Notes under the pieces: generated by a model | Told to the model about the DNA's origin: nothing | Database searches by the model: none | What the model saw: the letters and a program-made list of their open reading frames with translations, nothing else | Part shown: one piece after another, positions 10,491 to 21,784 of the stretch | Numbering within the stretch: position 1 is the stretch's first letter | How the letters are laid out: every line of letters begins with the position of its first letter | Assembly (NCBI GenBank): GCA_014281115.1 | Contig: JACONQ010000009.1 | Location: 620,001 to 684,000, forward strand | Direction of reading: 5' to 3' | DNA: 64,000 nt | Source: Laburnicola sp. R22_1 | Lineage: Eukaryota; Ascomycota; Dothideomycetes; Pleosporales; Didymosphaeriaceae | Program-made: the position numbers and the translations under genes

Positions 10491-13400
10491 ATGCGGCTTT
10501 TGCAGCTGAACGAAAACGGCGAATGCAGCCTTGTTGAACGCGTAGGCAACGGTATTCCACGCTATGCAATTCTGTCGCATACGTGGGGTGGAGATAGCGA
10601 CGAAGTTGCCTTCCAAGATCTGATGAACGGTAGAGGTAAAGACAAGCCTGGCTACCGCAAGGTTCGCTTCTGCACGGAACAAGCTGCAAGAGACGGCCTC
10701 CGGTTCTCCTGGATAGATACCTGCTGCATCGACAAGTCAAGCAGTGCAGAGCTACAAGAAGCAATCAACTCGATGTTCCGCTGGTACCAGAATGCAGACA
10801 GATGCTATGTGTATCTGTCTGACGTTTCACGCGATTCTTCGGACGGGGATGACCTGGGCTCGTCGAGATGGAAACCGGCCTTTAGAAATAGCAGGTGGTT
10901 TAGGCGAGGCTGGACCCTTCAAGAGCTTATCGCACCAGCATCCGTCGAGTTCTTCTCTCGCGAGAAGACGTACCTTGGCAACAAGACGTCAATGGCGCAA
11001 ACTATCCACGAAATAACGGGAATCGCCACGGATGCCCTCCAAGGAAAACCGCTGTCCCAGTTCAGTACAGACGAGCGGTTCTTGTGGGCAAAGAAACGCA
11101 CAACAAAACTTGTGGAAGATGAGGTATATTGCCTGCTCGGGATTTTCGACGTCTACATGCCGCTTATCTATGGCGAAGGACGGGACCATGCGAAGACACG
11201 GCTCAAGGAACTAATCAAAGCCCGTTGGAAAGATCAACTCCGTCACTGAGCGATCAGCAAAAGCAGGCCTTGTTGGACTCATTACGATTTGACCAAATGG
11301 ATGTACGCCAGATGACTGTCAAAAACGCACATGCTAGGACGTGTAAATGGCTATTGTGCACACGCAAGTACCTCGACTGGCTCGACAAAATGAAGCTGGA
11401 TGAACATCACGGATTTCTTTGGATTAAAGGGAAGCCAGGAACAGGAAAATCCACGCTGATGAAGTTTGCTTTCGCCAACGCCCGGAAAACGATGAAGGAC
11501 AAGATCTTGATCTCTTTCTTCTTTAATGCGCGAGGCGAGGATCTCGAAAAATCAACGATCGGAACATATAGATCGCTATTGCTGCAACTTCTCGAACGGC
11601 TTCCCGCTCTCCAGAGTGTCTTCAACACGCTCAGGCTCTCAGCATCGAGCACTGGCACAGGCCACCAATGGAACATCGAAGCACTCAAAATGCTACTAGA
11701 GGATACTATACTGAGTTTAGGAGGGTCTTCGGTCGTTTGCTTCATCGATGCTCTAGATGAATGCGCAGAAGAGCAGATACGCGACATGATATCGTTCTTT
11801 GAGCGCATTGGCGAGCTCGCTGTGTCGTCCAGAATCCAGTTTCAAGTCTGCTTCTCAAGCAGGCATTATCCTCACATCACCATCAAGAACGGAATAGACT
11901 TGGTGCTAGAAGGCCAAGAAGGGCACACGCAGGACATCACCAACTATCTGGAGAGTGAGTTGAAGATCGGGCAGAGTAAAATCGCGCAGCAGATCCGAAG
12001 CGAGCTTCAAGAAAAGGCATCAGGAATCTTTATGTGGGTTGTTCTAGTCGTAGGCATCCTAAACAAAGAGCACGATCGCGGCCGGGTTCATGCACTCCGG
12101 CGGAGACTGCAGGAGATTCCGGGCGACCTGCACGAACTGTTTCGCGATATCTTGACGCGTGACTCGCATGACAGAGATGAGCTCGTGCTATGTATCCAGT
12201 GGGTGCTTTTCGCCAAGGAGCCGCTAAGCCCCGAGCAGTTGTACTTCGCTATCCTTTCCGGAGTCGAACCAGACGCAATATCAATGTGGGATCCTGGGGA
12301 AATTACTAGGGACGCGATCAAGAGATTCATACTCGACTCCTCCAAAGGACTGACGGAGATCACGACATCCAAGCTTCAGAAAGTTCAATTCATTCACGAG
12401 TCGGTGCGGGACTTTCTTCTAAAAGAACACGGTCTCAGCAACGTCTGGCCTGATCTTGGAGACAATCTTCAGAGCCAAAGCCACGAGCGGCTGAAGCAGT
12501 GTTGCCTTAACTACGTAAAGGTGGACGTCTTTGCTGCATTGAAAATTCCCCAAAGCCTTCCCAAAGCCTCAACTCCAGAAGCTGCAGACATTCGCAAAGC
12601 AGTCGATGGTTCATTCCCCTTCCTAGAATATGCTACAAGCAATGTGCTTTACCATGCAAACGCAGCACAAGCAGGCGGCGTCCCCCAGGAACACTTTCTT
12701 GAAAGCTTCTCTCTCCCTCAATGGGTTCAACTCGACAACCTATTCGAAAAGCGTGAAGTACGCAGGCACTCAGCAGGTGTGAGTCTTCTATACTTGCTTG
12801 GGGAGCGTAACATGCCAGAGCTTATCGGAGTATATCCACATCCTATCCCTGGTCTAGAAGTCGAAAACGAGCGTTATGGATGTCCCGTGTTCGCTGCCAT
12901 GGCGACTGGGAGCAAACGGGCTGTAAAAGCACTGCTTAAAGGCCTAGTAGTGCAGCCTAGTGAAGACCAATATTGCGAAGGAATCGCCCATGATTACTAT
13001 GAGGAGTGCAACCAAGCGAAGATTGGGCGCGATTTCACATTCTCAAAACGTAGGACTATCCTTTCGTATTCAGCAGAGTTTGGATACAAGAGGATAGTCT
13101 CTTCGATTCTTGAAAGTGACAAGGTCAACGTCAACCCGAAGGATCAGAGCGGGAAGACGCCGCTATGGTGGGCGGCAGAGAACGGACACGAGGCGGTGGT
13201 TAAGCTGCTGCTGGAGACAGGCAAGGTCGACGTCGACTCCAAAAATCAGAGCGGACGCACGCCGCTATGGTGGGCGGTAGAGAACGGAAACGAGGCGGTA
13301 GTCAAGCTGTTGCTGGAGACAGGCAAGGTCGACGTTGACTTGAAGGATCAGTACGGACAGACGCCGCTATTGTTGGCGGCAGAGAACGGACACGAGGCGG

Positions 13401-14254
13401 TAGTCAAGCTGTTGCTGGAGACAGGCAAGGTCGACGTTGACTCGAAGGATCAGGTCGGACGGACGCCGCTATCGTGGGCGGCACGGAACGGACACGAGGC
13501 GGTAGTCAAGCTGCTGCTCGAGACAGGCAAGGTCGACGTTGACTTGAAGGATCAGAGCGGACGGACGCCGCTATCGTGGGAGGCAGGGAACGGACACGAG
13601 GCGGTGGTCAAGCTGCTGCTGGACACAGGCAAGGTCGACGTTGACTTGAAGGATCAGTACGGACAGACGCCGCTATCGTGGGCGGCAGGGAACGGACACG
13701 AGGCGGTGGTCAAGCTGCTGCTGGACACAGGCAAGGTCGACGTTGACTCCAAAAATCAGTACGGACGGACGCCGCTATCGTGGGCGGCAAAGAACGGACA
13801 CGAGGCGGTAGTCAAGCTGCTGCTCGAGACAGGCAAGGTCGACGTTGACTTGAAGGATCAGTACGGACAGACGCCGCTATCGTTGGCGGCAGAGAACGGA
13901 CACGAGGCGGTAGTCAAGCTGCTGCTCGAGACAGGCAAGGTCGACGTTGACTTGAAGGATCAGTACGGACAGACGCCGCTATTGTGGGCGGCAGAGAACG
14001 GACACGAGGCGGTAGTCAAGCTGCTGCTCGAGACAGGCAAGGTCGACGTTGACTTGAAGGATCAGAGCGGACGGACGCCGCTATCGTGGGCGGCAGAGAA
14101 CGGACACGAGGCAGTAGTCAAGCTGCTGCTCGAGACAGGCAAGGTCGACGTTGACTTAAAGGATCAGTACGGACGGACGCCGCTTTGGTGGGCGGCAGCG
14201 AACAGACGCGAGGCGGTGGTTAAGCTGTTGCAGTTGAACACAGACCTTCTTTAA
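10491..14254 (+). pseudogene. HET-NACHT-ankyrin NLR gene with a frameshift
   Basis: Two overlapping frames make one NLR architecture. Frame one (ATG 10491 to TGA 11249) is a full HET domain: YAILSHTWG, WIDTCCIDK, AINSMFRWYQNADRCYVYL, RRGWTLQELIAP, then the downstream block DEVYCLLGIFDVYMPLIYGEG. The other frame (from about 11215 to TAA 14254) has a NACHT NTPase with Walker A GKPGTGKST (about 11430-11455), Walker B VVCFIDALDEC (about 11735-11765), a winged-helix-like region ending FIHESVRDFLLKEHG, and C-terminal ankyrin repeats. In fungi such proteins are vegetative-incompatibility or immune-like receptors: repeats sense a ligand, NACHT oligomerises, HET triggers cell death. No intron with sensible sites joins the frames, so a one-base indel between about 11215 and 11249 is likeliest. 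The alternative is two adjacent proteins or an assembly error. The 1000-codon downstream frame is otherwise undamaged. Confidence 0.85.
13145..14251 (+). repeat. Near-identical ankyrin repeats, 102-bp unit
   Basis: Ten complete 102-bp (34-residue) units from 13145 to 14164 plus a partial eleventh. The consensus reads Q-Y/S-G-x-TPL-xx-A-x-ENGHEAVVKLLLE, then TGKVDVDLKD. Units differ at only a few sites: residues 2 (S/Y/V), 4 (R/Q/K), 8-9 (WW, SW, LW, SL, LL), 12 (E/R/G/K), 24 (E/D) and 32-34 (SKN, SKD, LKD). Low silent divergence between units shows recent unit exchange, as seen in the WD40 and ankyrin arrays of other fungal NLRs. Confidence 0.9.
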
Positions 14255-15274
14255 TACGCTATATGCATTCTCGTTGTATTAATCTTTAGTTAGTTTAGCA
14301 ATTTCACGGCGTAACAGAAACATAAAGCAGAATTAACTTAGAAACGATATTAGTGGAAAGGCGTTTATAAGCTGCGATTGCAGATGCGAAGTGGCTCTTT
14401 TAAGTGCTCTCTAAATACTGTTGTTTCTAGAATGATTTAGCGCCTGCCTTCTTAATGCCGTTGTGCCCTAATTATGTCAGATGGCTATGTTTAACTGTAT
14501 TAATTGGCAGCAAATATCCTGAAGTAGCATTTTTGGCAAGTTTGTAATCTTAGGCTTAGCGCATATGATACTTCAGCTCGCCACCGCTAGCAGGGAGGAT
14601 GGCCGGCCCGTACAGGTACAAACCTTGTAGATGTCTCGAAATGTATACTGTGTAGATGATAGGTACATGTAGCTACAACTCATGAGATCGCCACTCTCTA
14701 AGCCACATACACCACCGCTGAAATGCGCTAACACTTATTTAGTAAGCGCCTTTCTGAGCGCCGCGCACTCAGGATAACCGAAGTGCAGGAACGGGAAGCC
14801 GATATCAGTCACCACTGCATACGGTTAATTTCTCGCTGTTCTAAAGTTACTTGCAATACCTGAGATGCGAAAACAGAAGAGATTTGATAACGTTACTCCA
14901 CCTCCGTTATTACACGTGATAATCTCACGTGATAGCGCTCGGGCCATGAGCACATTTCAAGACTTCACGCATGTTCCCCACAAAGCCCGCCTAGCGGTAA
15001 CTGTGCAATGACTTACCATGAAGGCACGCTAATCGATCTCAGCCATTGAATCTCGCCTTTTGCAGCACAAAAAGTTGAATTTTCCAGCTGCTTACTATCT
15101 TCTCCATTACCGCCCAGCGAGGCATCGAAAAATTGCAGGCGGCTAAAAATAGATGGGTCAAAAAAAGGCCCTCTTTTCAGGGTCAGGCTCATCCCCCCTC
15201 GAGCTACGCGCTCGCTTTGTTCCTCTCCACCCTTCCTATCGCCATACGCCATATCCACGGTAACCAAAGCTAAC
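14255..15274. other. Spacer with right inverted repeat
   Basis: No supported gene. The exact reverse complement of 10137-10175 lies at 14572-14610. The stretch 15013-15274 on either strand has short open frames without recognisable domains and probably represents the 5' end of the adjoining pogo element. Confidence 0.5.
14572..14610. repeat. 39-bp inverted repeat, right copy
   Basis: Perfect reverse complement of 10137-10175, starting TTCAGCTCGCCACCGCTAGC and ending CCGGCCCG. It closes the segment that holds the HET-NACHT-ankyrin gene. Confidence 0.9.
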
Positions 15275-16938
15275 ATGGACCGAGCCAGCCAAGTGCTGGC
15301 ACAAGGCATTCCTCATGGCGTACGCAATACATACCGCGCTCTAGCAGAACATCACAACGTCGCTCGCTCCACCCTCCATGATCGCGCACATGGCAAACGC
15401 TCGAAAGAAGAGAAGGCCCAGAGCCAACAGTATCTTACCCTATGTGAAGAAAAAGCCATCGTACACTTTTTGCTGCAAATGGCCGAATTCGGACAACCTG
15501 TGCGGATAAAGCATATACCTTCCTTAGCCTTCATCGTCGCTCGCCAGCGATCCACGAACAAACCAGCCAAGCCTCCAGGCAAGAACTGGGCTCGGGCTTT
15601 CGAAAAACGCCATCCAGAACTTAATGCAAGAAAAAGTACGGCGCTAGACTGGGATCGCTACAACATCTATGATAAGGTTGTGAACTGGTTCAATGTGATT
15701 GGAAAAGTGCTGCAGGATCAGACTATCCTACCGGAAAATGTCTATAACATGGACGAGACAGGGGTGATGTTAAGTATGCTCGGCAGCGTCAAGGTCCTTG
15801 TTGGTAAGGGTGACCTGCGAAGCTATCGAGGCGCGTGTGTGAAGCGCACAGTAGTTACCGCGATCGAATGTATTAGCGGCGATGGTAGGTATCTGGACCC
15901 AATAATAATCTGGCCAGCATCAACTCATCGAGCTAACTGGACTACGTATCCTACTCCTGGATGGCATTATGCATACTCTAAATCTGGATATACTAACTCT
16001 AAAATTAGCTTAGAGTGGCTCAAGCGTGTATTCGATCCTTAAACTAAAGAACAGGCCAATCGAAAACCGCGGATCCTGATATGCGACGGCTTCGGGACGC
16101 ACGAAACCCTTGAAATCCTAGAGTTTTGTTTTGAGAACAGGATTGTACTGTGTCGTCTTCCCTCTCATACATCCCACAAGCTACAGCCTTGTGATATCGC
16201 TGTGTTTGCTCCACTTAAAGCAGCCTATTGGGACTAGGTCGAGCGACTGGAGCGAGGGGGTATAGGGACAATTGGCAAACAACATTTCACTTATCTATAC
16301 AGCCCTGCAAGGGAAAGGGCTTTTACTAAGAAAAACATTCTTGTAGGATGGAAAGCAAGCGGTTTGTATCCCTTTAATCCCGATAAAATACTCATAGATA
16401 TCCCAAAGCCGGCAGCTGAACCGACGGCTGCTAAACTGACTATTCCTACCCTTAAAACCTGTGAAATTGATACTTATCCGCAAGGCGAAGTGGTCCAGAC
16501 GCCAGTAACACCAGGGGCTCTTAAGATGCTTGTGCGGAAGATGAGACGAGCAAACAACGCCTACAGAGGCACATACAGAAATTTGCCAATGCTGCCCACA
16601 CATGCTTTGCCGAGCGTGCTCTTCAGCGACAATAGATTCATTTTCTAAGGAAAGTAAACAATGAAGCCAAGGTTCGCCGATCCACTAGATCACTGGTAAT
16701 AGGAACGGCGAAGGTCATGAGCAATGAGGATCTTGAAGAGGCACGGAAGAAGCGTGCTGAAAAGGATGCAGCCAAAGCGAAGAGTAAAAGAAAACGTGGT
16801 CGAAAGCGCAAGAATGTTGCATTAGAGATAGATGCGATAGGTCCGAAGGCTAAAGTAGCACGGATGAGTGAGGAGTTAGAGCTAGTAAGAGCTCCAGTGC
16901 CATCCGTACAGGCTGTCCCAGTAGCACGAATGTATTAA
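15275..16938 (+). pseudogene. Fot/pogo-family transposase, dead copy
   Basis: Frame two reads from ATG 15275 as a pogo-type transposase: a helix-turn-helix N-terminus (ALAEHHNVARSTLHDRAHGK), the CENP-B-like second DNA-binding part (WARAFEKRHPEL), first catalytic motif YNMDETGV, then after a TAA at 16040-16042 the second motif ILICDGFGTHE (usually DGHGSH or DGFGTH) and LPSHTSHKLQPCDIAVF with the third Asp. Another TAG lies just before VERLERGG. Near 16610 a frameshift moves the tail to frame one, where NNEAKVRRSTRSLVIG and the basic KRKRGRKRKN end are read to 16938. It would have cut and pasted the element at TA sites. With two stops and a frameshift it is inactive. I could not find convincing terminal repeats for it. 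Confidence 0.85.
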
Positions 16939-18068
16939 GATTATCACAGCCTTCTACATTTTGTGTTGTAATAATTGTTCCTCCGTGCTGCTTCGTTTTT
17001 TAATAGTGGTTTCTTAAAAAGACAGCAATATTTTCAATTCATTAATATGAAAAGGTGTCGATACTGATTGCTTATAAATGATGAGCTATAAGCAGCGGTA
17101 GCGTCAACAGCCACAAAGTCAGCAACACAGCCACCCTTAGAATGGTATAGTGTTTAGAGAGGTACGGTGTCTGGAATAATACCGGCTTAGTACAGTACTA
17201 TAGAACTGCGCTAATCTCTATTGGATCCAAACGCCAAGGCCCATTAATGCCGATAAAACTCCTTTGGCCTCGGTCATGCTCGGAATACTCATTCTTGATG
17301 GATTATCATCACTAAAACTTGTGATGATATTACCTTTCAATAGAGCTTTCTTGCTATGATCTTGGAATTTAGAGAATGGCGAAGAGCGGTAATTTTGCAG
17401 GGGAGATTCGCTGAAGCGACTCTTAACAATGTTAACAAAATGGTCAACAATATGGTCAAAACTACAGTAATTTTCTCATTACAAGCCGATTACTAGAACG
17501 GAAGTAGCTAGATTATAATTATTTTACGGCTATAACTTAATAAATAAGCAAGGGAGGAATTTAATGTGTTTAAATGGTAGACTTGTCCGTTTACACAGTG
17601 TGTCCGGTAACGTGGGGAGGGATGTTAGCCAGGTAGTATTAATTCCGCGGCACGTAAAATATGCCTCTACTGTAGGAGCGGGTTGCGCGGGCTGCGGCAC
17701 CCAAACTCCATTTCAAGCCTATCTGTGTGGCAAAATACGACCAAAATAATATTGTGACCTCCACTCCATGGTATACAACCTGGAGTGCGTTTGAGTGGCA
17801 AAGGTGCGCTTATCTACATACCAACCGCGGTATCTCGAAGAGTGGATGTGGTTGGCGCAGCAACACCGACACACTGTCGCTGGATGCCGTATTTGGACGC
17901 TGGCATGATGGACGAAGGGCGGGTGAGAGCTCTGTTTGGTCCGCAGAGTGATTCCCTTCGCCAGACTCTAAAAAATTGACTAGTATGGACTGAGAGCTTC
18001 TGCATTGTATGCTTAGAAGCAGCAGCTGATAGCTTCGTCTTTTGCGAGCGTTGCGCGCTCTTCTCTAG
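16939..18068. other. Unassigned spacer with a solo pogo-like end
   Basis: No supported gene. At 17575-17625 the sequence CTTGTCCGTTTACAC..GTGTCCGGTAACGTGGGGAGGG ATGTTAG is an inverted-orientation relative of the terminal repeat at 8299-8352. The open frames at 17564-18005 show no family resemblance. Confidence 0.45.
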
Positions 18069-19884
18069 TCAATGCTGTAGCGTATCCGGAAGGCGATCCA
18101 AGTAGTAGTAGTAGTAGTAGTAGTATTGATTAACGTCCAGGAACCTAGGTTCTAGCCTCCCATGGGGCATGGGGACGCGCCGAGTAGCCATCTGGGGCCA
18201 GCCAGATGGTAAAGGCGATTCATGCTATAAGCTATTGCCGTCTCTTGCAGCGGCTCGTAAGAGTCCGCCCCCCTCCGTGCGGGGGCTGAATCCGTGTCTT
18301 CATGCCTATAGGCTGAGATGTCGGGGTGTAGCTATTATACATATAACAATCCAAAGCAGGGGCAGCTTCAGCTGCCCCAAAGCTGTGTTGAAAAGTGCCA
18401 AGACCTTAGCGTAAAACTAGTATAGGAAAGGTAAGGATCGTGTAGACAGTAAGGAGAGGTAAGGAGAGTAGGAGAGCGTAGGGGAGGTTGCCTCGTGTGG
18501 CAAGATGTCAGGATGAGAGGCACCCTGCTGGGAGCTCGGACAGAGTCGACGCCGGAGGAGCTGTCCCAGGTTATTGTCGCGCCCGCCAGCATCTGTGGCT
18601 TAGTAGGCAGTCCATAGAACCAACATTTATTTGTTAGTGTCAGTGGGGTTGGCAAGCTCTAGCAAGAGTTGAAAATCTTCAGGCTCAAGGGTCTTTAAGT
18701 ATTCAACGCCCTCCCGTGTGGTGCTAGGAGGGAGAGGGGGTCGTTTCGGCCAGTAGCGGAACTTCCGGACCGCTCGTGGGCAGTGGACTATGTGGTCTGG
18801 CGCGAGGTCGGCCCCGCAGGAGCATCCCGTGACTGCGTCGTCGTGTTTGAACTTCTTGTGGTACCAAGCGTAGTGTCCATGGCGGGTGCGCATGGACAGT
18901 AGCTTTGCAAGCGTCGGTCGTTGGAGGGTGAGCTCCTTTGGCTGTTTTGCAGGGCGATACTTGAGGTCCCACTGCATGTACCACCTGGACAGATTCGGTG
19001 TGTGCTTGCGCCACCAGTCCATCTCTGCGCTCCTAGTACGGGCGCGAACGTCTGACTTAAGGCCTGAGGCCGTGGGTTTAGTTGCCATGCCGTGTGGGGG
19101 TTTAGGGGTCCTTGCCGCGTTGTCTGCTAGCTGGTCTGCCCGTTCGTTTCCCTCTATATTGCAGTGTCCTGGGGACCACCGGACAGTAATGTCCAGGTTC
19201 TCAATTGTCTCTTGGCACCTAACGAACGCCCACTGCGAGGAGGGGGACGGGTTGCCTCTGATGCACCATATAACAGAGGTGCTATCTATGCACATGTATA
19301 TGCGTCTGAGCCGGTAGGCCGGCGTGCGGAGCGTGTGTGAGAGTCCTCGCCACGCGCCTACAGCTTCGGCATCGAAGACGTGGGACCTGGGGTTGAGGGA
19401 GCCGTTGCCCTGTAGGGTGAGAGTCTGCCCTTCGTATATAGCGTAGCCGTATGTGACGTGCTTGACGCCGTCAAGCCATTGTTCAGAGCCGTCGGAGAAG
19501 ACGGTGATAGCAGTTGGCGGGAGAAGGGCCCACCACTCCTTAAAGCGGCGGGGGAAGGCGATCCAAGACAAGGCTAACAATACGATCACGTTTTATCAAG
19601 CAACCATAATACCTAACAATGTGTGGATGTGGGTGACGCCGGAGAAGCTCCATTGTTTCAGCTTCTTGTAACATAGGCTTCGGTAACAGGCCGGTACCTA
19701 AGAAGCCTAGGTGTAGTTTTGGCCTTTTCAAGAAGAGATTCTCGTGGTCAATTAGAGTTGAAACAACTGTAATATCTGGAGGAGCCTTGGGGTGTATATG
19801 GGCCTCCATCAGAGTTCGAGTTACCGCTAGAATTTCACGACCCGGACAAGGCAAGTAGCTCAGCATTGAAGACATAGTCAACAA
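18069..19884 (-). pseudogene. Protein kinase N-lobe fragment split by a LINE
   Basis: On the minus strand, 19884 down to 19553 reads QEAETMELLRRHPHPHIVRY, YGCLIKRDRIVSLVLDRLP, the alphaC-to-beta5 (hinge) region typical of fungal small-molecule or eukaryotic-type kinases (E of alphaC, HPHIVRYYG, then hinge LVLDRL). The frame enters the LINE at 19552. On the far side, 18102 down to 18069, the same frame resumes as DRLPDTLQH and stops at TGA. No catalytic loop can be read further down, so this is a kinase relic that was already truncated or decayed apart from the LINE insertion. Confidence 0.65.
18103..19552 (-). mobile_element. 5'-truncated LINE with RNase H, 15-bp TSD
   Basis: A perfect 15-bp direct repeat, GGAAGGCGATCCAAG, flanks the unit at 18088-18102 and 19553-19567. 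On the minus strand the reading frame running from the inserted 5' break to 18627 is the C-terminus of a non-LTR retrotransposon polyprotein: RNase H with FSDGS (Asp), DAEAVGAW (Glu), CIDSTSVIW (Asp) and GNERADQLAD (last Asp), followed by a Cys/His stretch (CSCGADLAPDHIVHCPRAV) usual after RNase H in Tad/I-type elements. The endonuclease and reverse transcriptase are missing, as expected from incomplete target-primed reverse transcription. The 3' end is a trinucleotide run (AGT on the plus strand, 18101-18125). Confidence 0.92.
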
Positions 19885-21784
19885 CTATGGTCGAGGGAGC
19901 GTTGAAATTGGGCTATAATTAGAGAAAACACGCCTTGAGTATTAACTAAAGACTGCTAGCTCTCAGCGTCGCCGGAAGTGCGTTCAGGGAGACCCAAATC
20001 AACGATTTGCATTGGTGAGTAGGCGTCTTCAATGTCGTAAGCTATCAAGAGACCGAAACCTTTGCATGATACTCATACTGAGAGTCCACATACTCCTTTA
20101 ATGCTGCCAGACCAATCTCAATTGCCTCCTCCGTCCTTATTATTTCACTCCCCTGGTTCTCCACCAAATCAACCCAATAATCAAACGCCAAATGTGCTTG
20201 CTCCTCCTTTAACCCTTGTTCTCAGAAAATTGGGTCATTTGTAACTACAGATTCTAGCCCCGAAACGCCTCCAAATATAATCTTGGAGCAGGGGAGACAG
20301 CATTTTGGGGTGGCTTCCTTGGGCCAATTCTAAATAGGCTGGCTAGTGAAGGAAGAGAAGGGAGGGATGAAGGGATACATATGGGGAGCATAGCTTCGCG
20401 GAATACGTAGCAAGGCTGTAAACTTCTACAGTGCGTAGCGATTGCGCCACACGGCAGGCAGGGATGCTAATGCGCTCGCCCGTCTGCGGTACCTCACCTG
20501 CTGTCCCACTGCATCGTGTACGGCTACTCCTTGATCCTACCAGCCTCGCCGTGATATTCGATATCACTATCATTTTCGTGGTCGCTAACGACGACGACAG
20601 GGCCGGGCGGCGACGAAAAGGACGAAGACGACGGTGTCGTATGCTGTTCATCTGCACACAGCACATTAGCGGGTATCTATGCGCACTTTAGTTGAGGCAA
20701 CGACGGACATACCTTGGTGACTGCACTTGCTGCCCACTTTGTAACACGACAAACACTTGCCGCCGTGCTGGACATGGCGCTGGCTTTTCAACCAGCCGCT
20801 CCTGCTAATCACACCTCTCGTAAAGCTGAAAGTGGGTCGCATGCTTACGGCTTTGCTACTGTACCAATGCGAGAGCGCGCCCAGCCCTGTTCCATACTTG
20901 CGAATTCATATCTGTAGTTTCGAAATCGAAAATTCTTTTTCGGTGCTAGAAATTACGAACATATCTGTGCTAATGCTAATAGCGGCTCGAGGAAGAAGAA
21001 GAAGAGAAAAGGGTAACAAAAAAATGTAAACTGCCCTACCCAAGGTTCGAACCCATACCTTATAGTGGTAAAAGAAAAAGGAAAAAAATCGAGGTGTGGG
21101 TAGAAACGGTTTAACCAACCAACCGCTTCTACCCACACTTCTAGAAAGTTTCGGCTCTAATAAGGTATATAGTAAAGTACACTATAGGCTACCACTTTCT
21201 TCTATTGGTAGAGATTGCAGAACCTACTACTGTCAGATGAATCGGTACTGCACGATTCCGGGTGGATTAGAAACAAAGGACAACGTCACGAAGAAGTCTA
21301 ACTATCCACAAACAAAGGACGACTGTCCTTACTCAACGGAGATAGCTTAGCGTCTCAGCCAGTTGGACATGAGGATAAAAGGGCCCCATATCCCCACGTA
21401 GAGAGAGCGAGAGAGAACACATCCTTTTCCCCCTTCAATAATTATTTTTCTACGGTTCAGCCAAAACGTACTTGAATCCGACAACTACTAGGTAGGCCGG
21501 TGCGACCCTTTGCGTCACCATCAAGGCATAGTCCACTTATAGCATTTTACTTCTCTTTATATAAAAACTGAAACCTAGAATACCTTATCTTTTAAAAAAG
21601 AAGTGTACATGTTCAACTTACTTTATATTACTATACCGCCTACAAAATAGTAAAACGTAAATTGCAACGACCATCGCGTTGCTAAAGTACTTGCCCCAAA
21701 CACGCACTCGGTGCCGTTTCCCTAGCCATTCCGTATACTCCTTCCAGTCTCCACGAAGCTCTCCTGCGTACCCGCACTGTCGAA
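19885..21784. other. Mostly unassigned; short ORF relic and a hairpin
   Basis: No complete gene is supported. A 58-codon minus-strand frame at 20045-20221 without a start (AHLAFDYWVDLVENQGSEII, then EEAIEIGLAALKEYVDSQYE) looks like real protein sequence and may be the end of a lost gene. An 18-bp inverted repeat with one mismatch lies at 21094-21111 / 21121-21138 (GTGTGGGTAGAAACGGTT, loop 9). Other open frames show nothing recognisable. Confidence 0.5.

Noticed and set aside
11129..11230. Upstream part of the long NACHT-ankyrin frame as a separate start
   Set aside because: These codons are the HET coding region in another frame; the true NACHT part begins near 11230.
21035..21065. GGTTCGAACC word resembling a Pol III B box
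   Set aside because: No cloverleaf around it and no A box at the usual distance.
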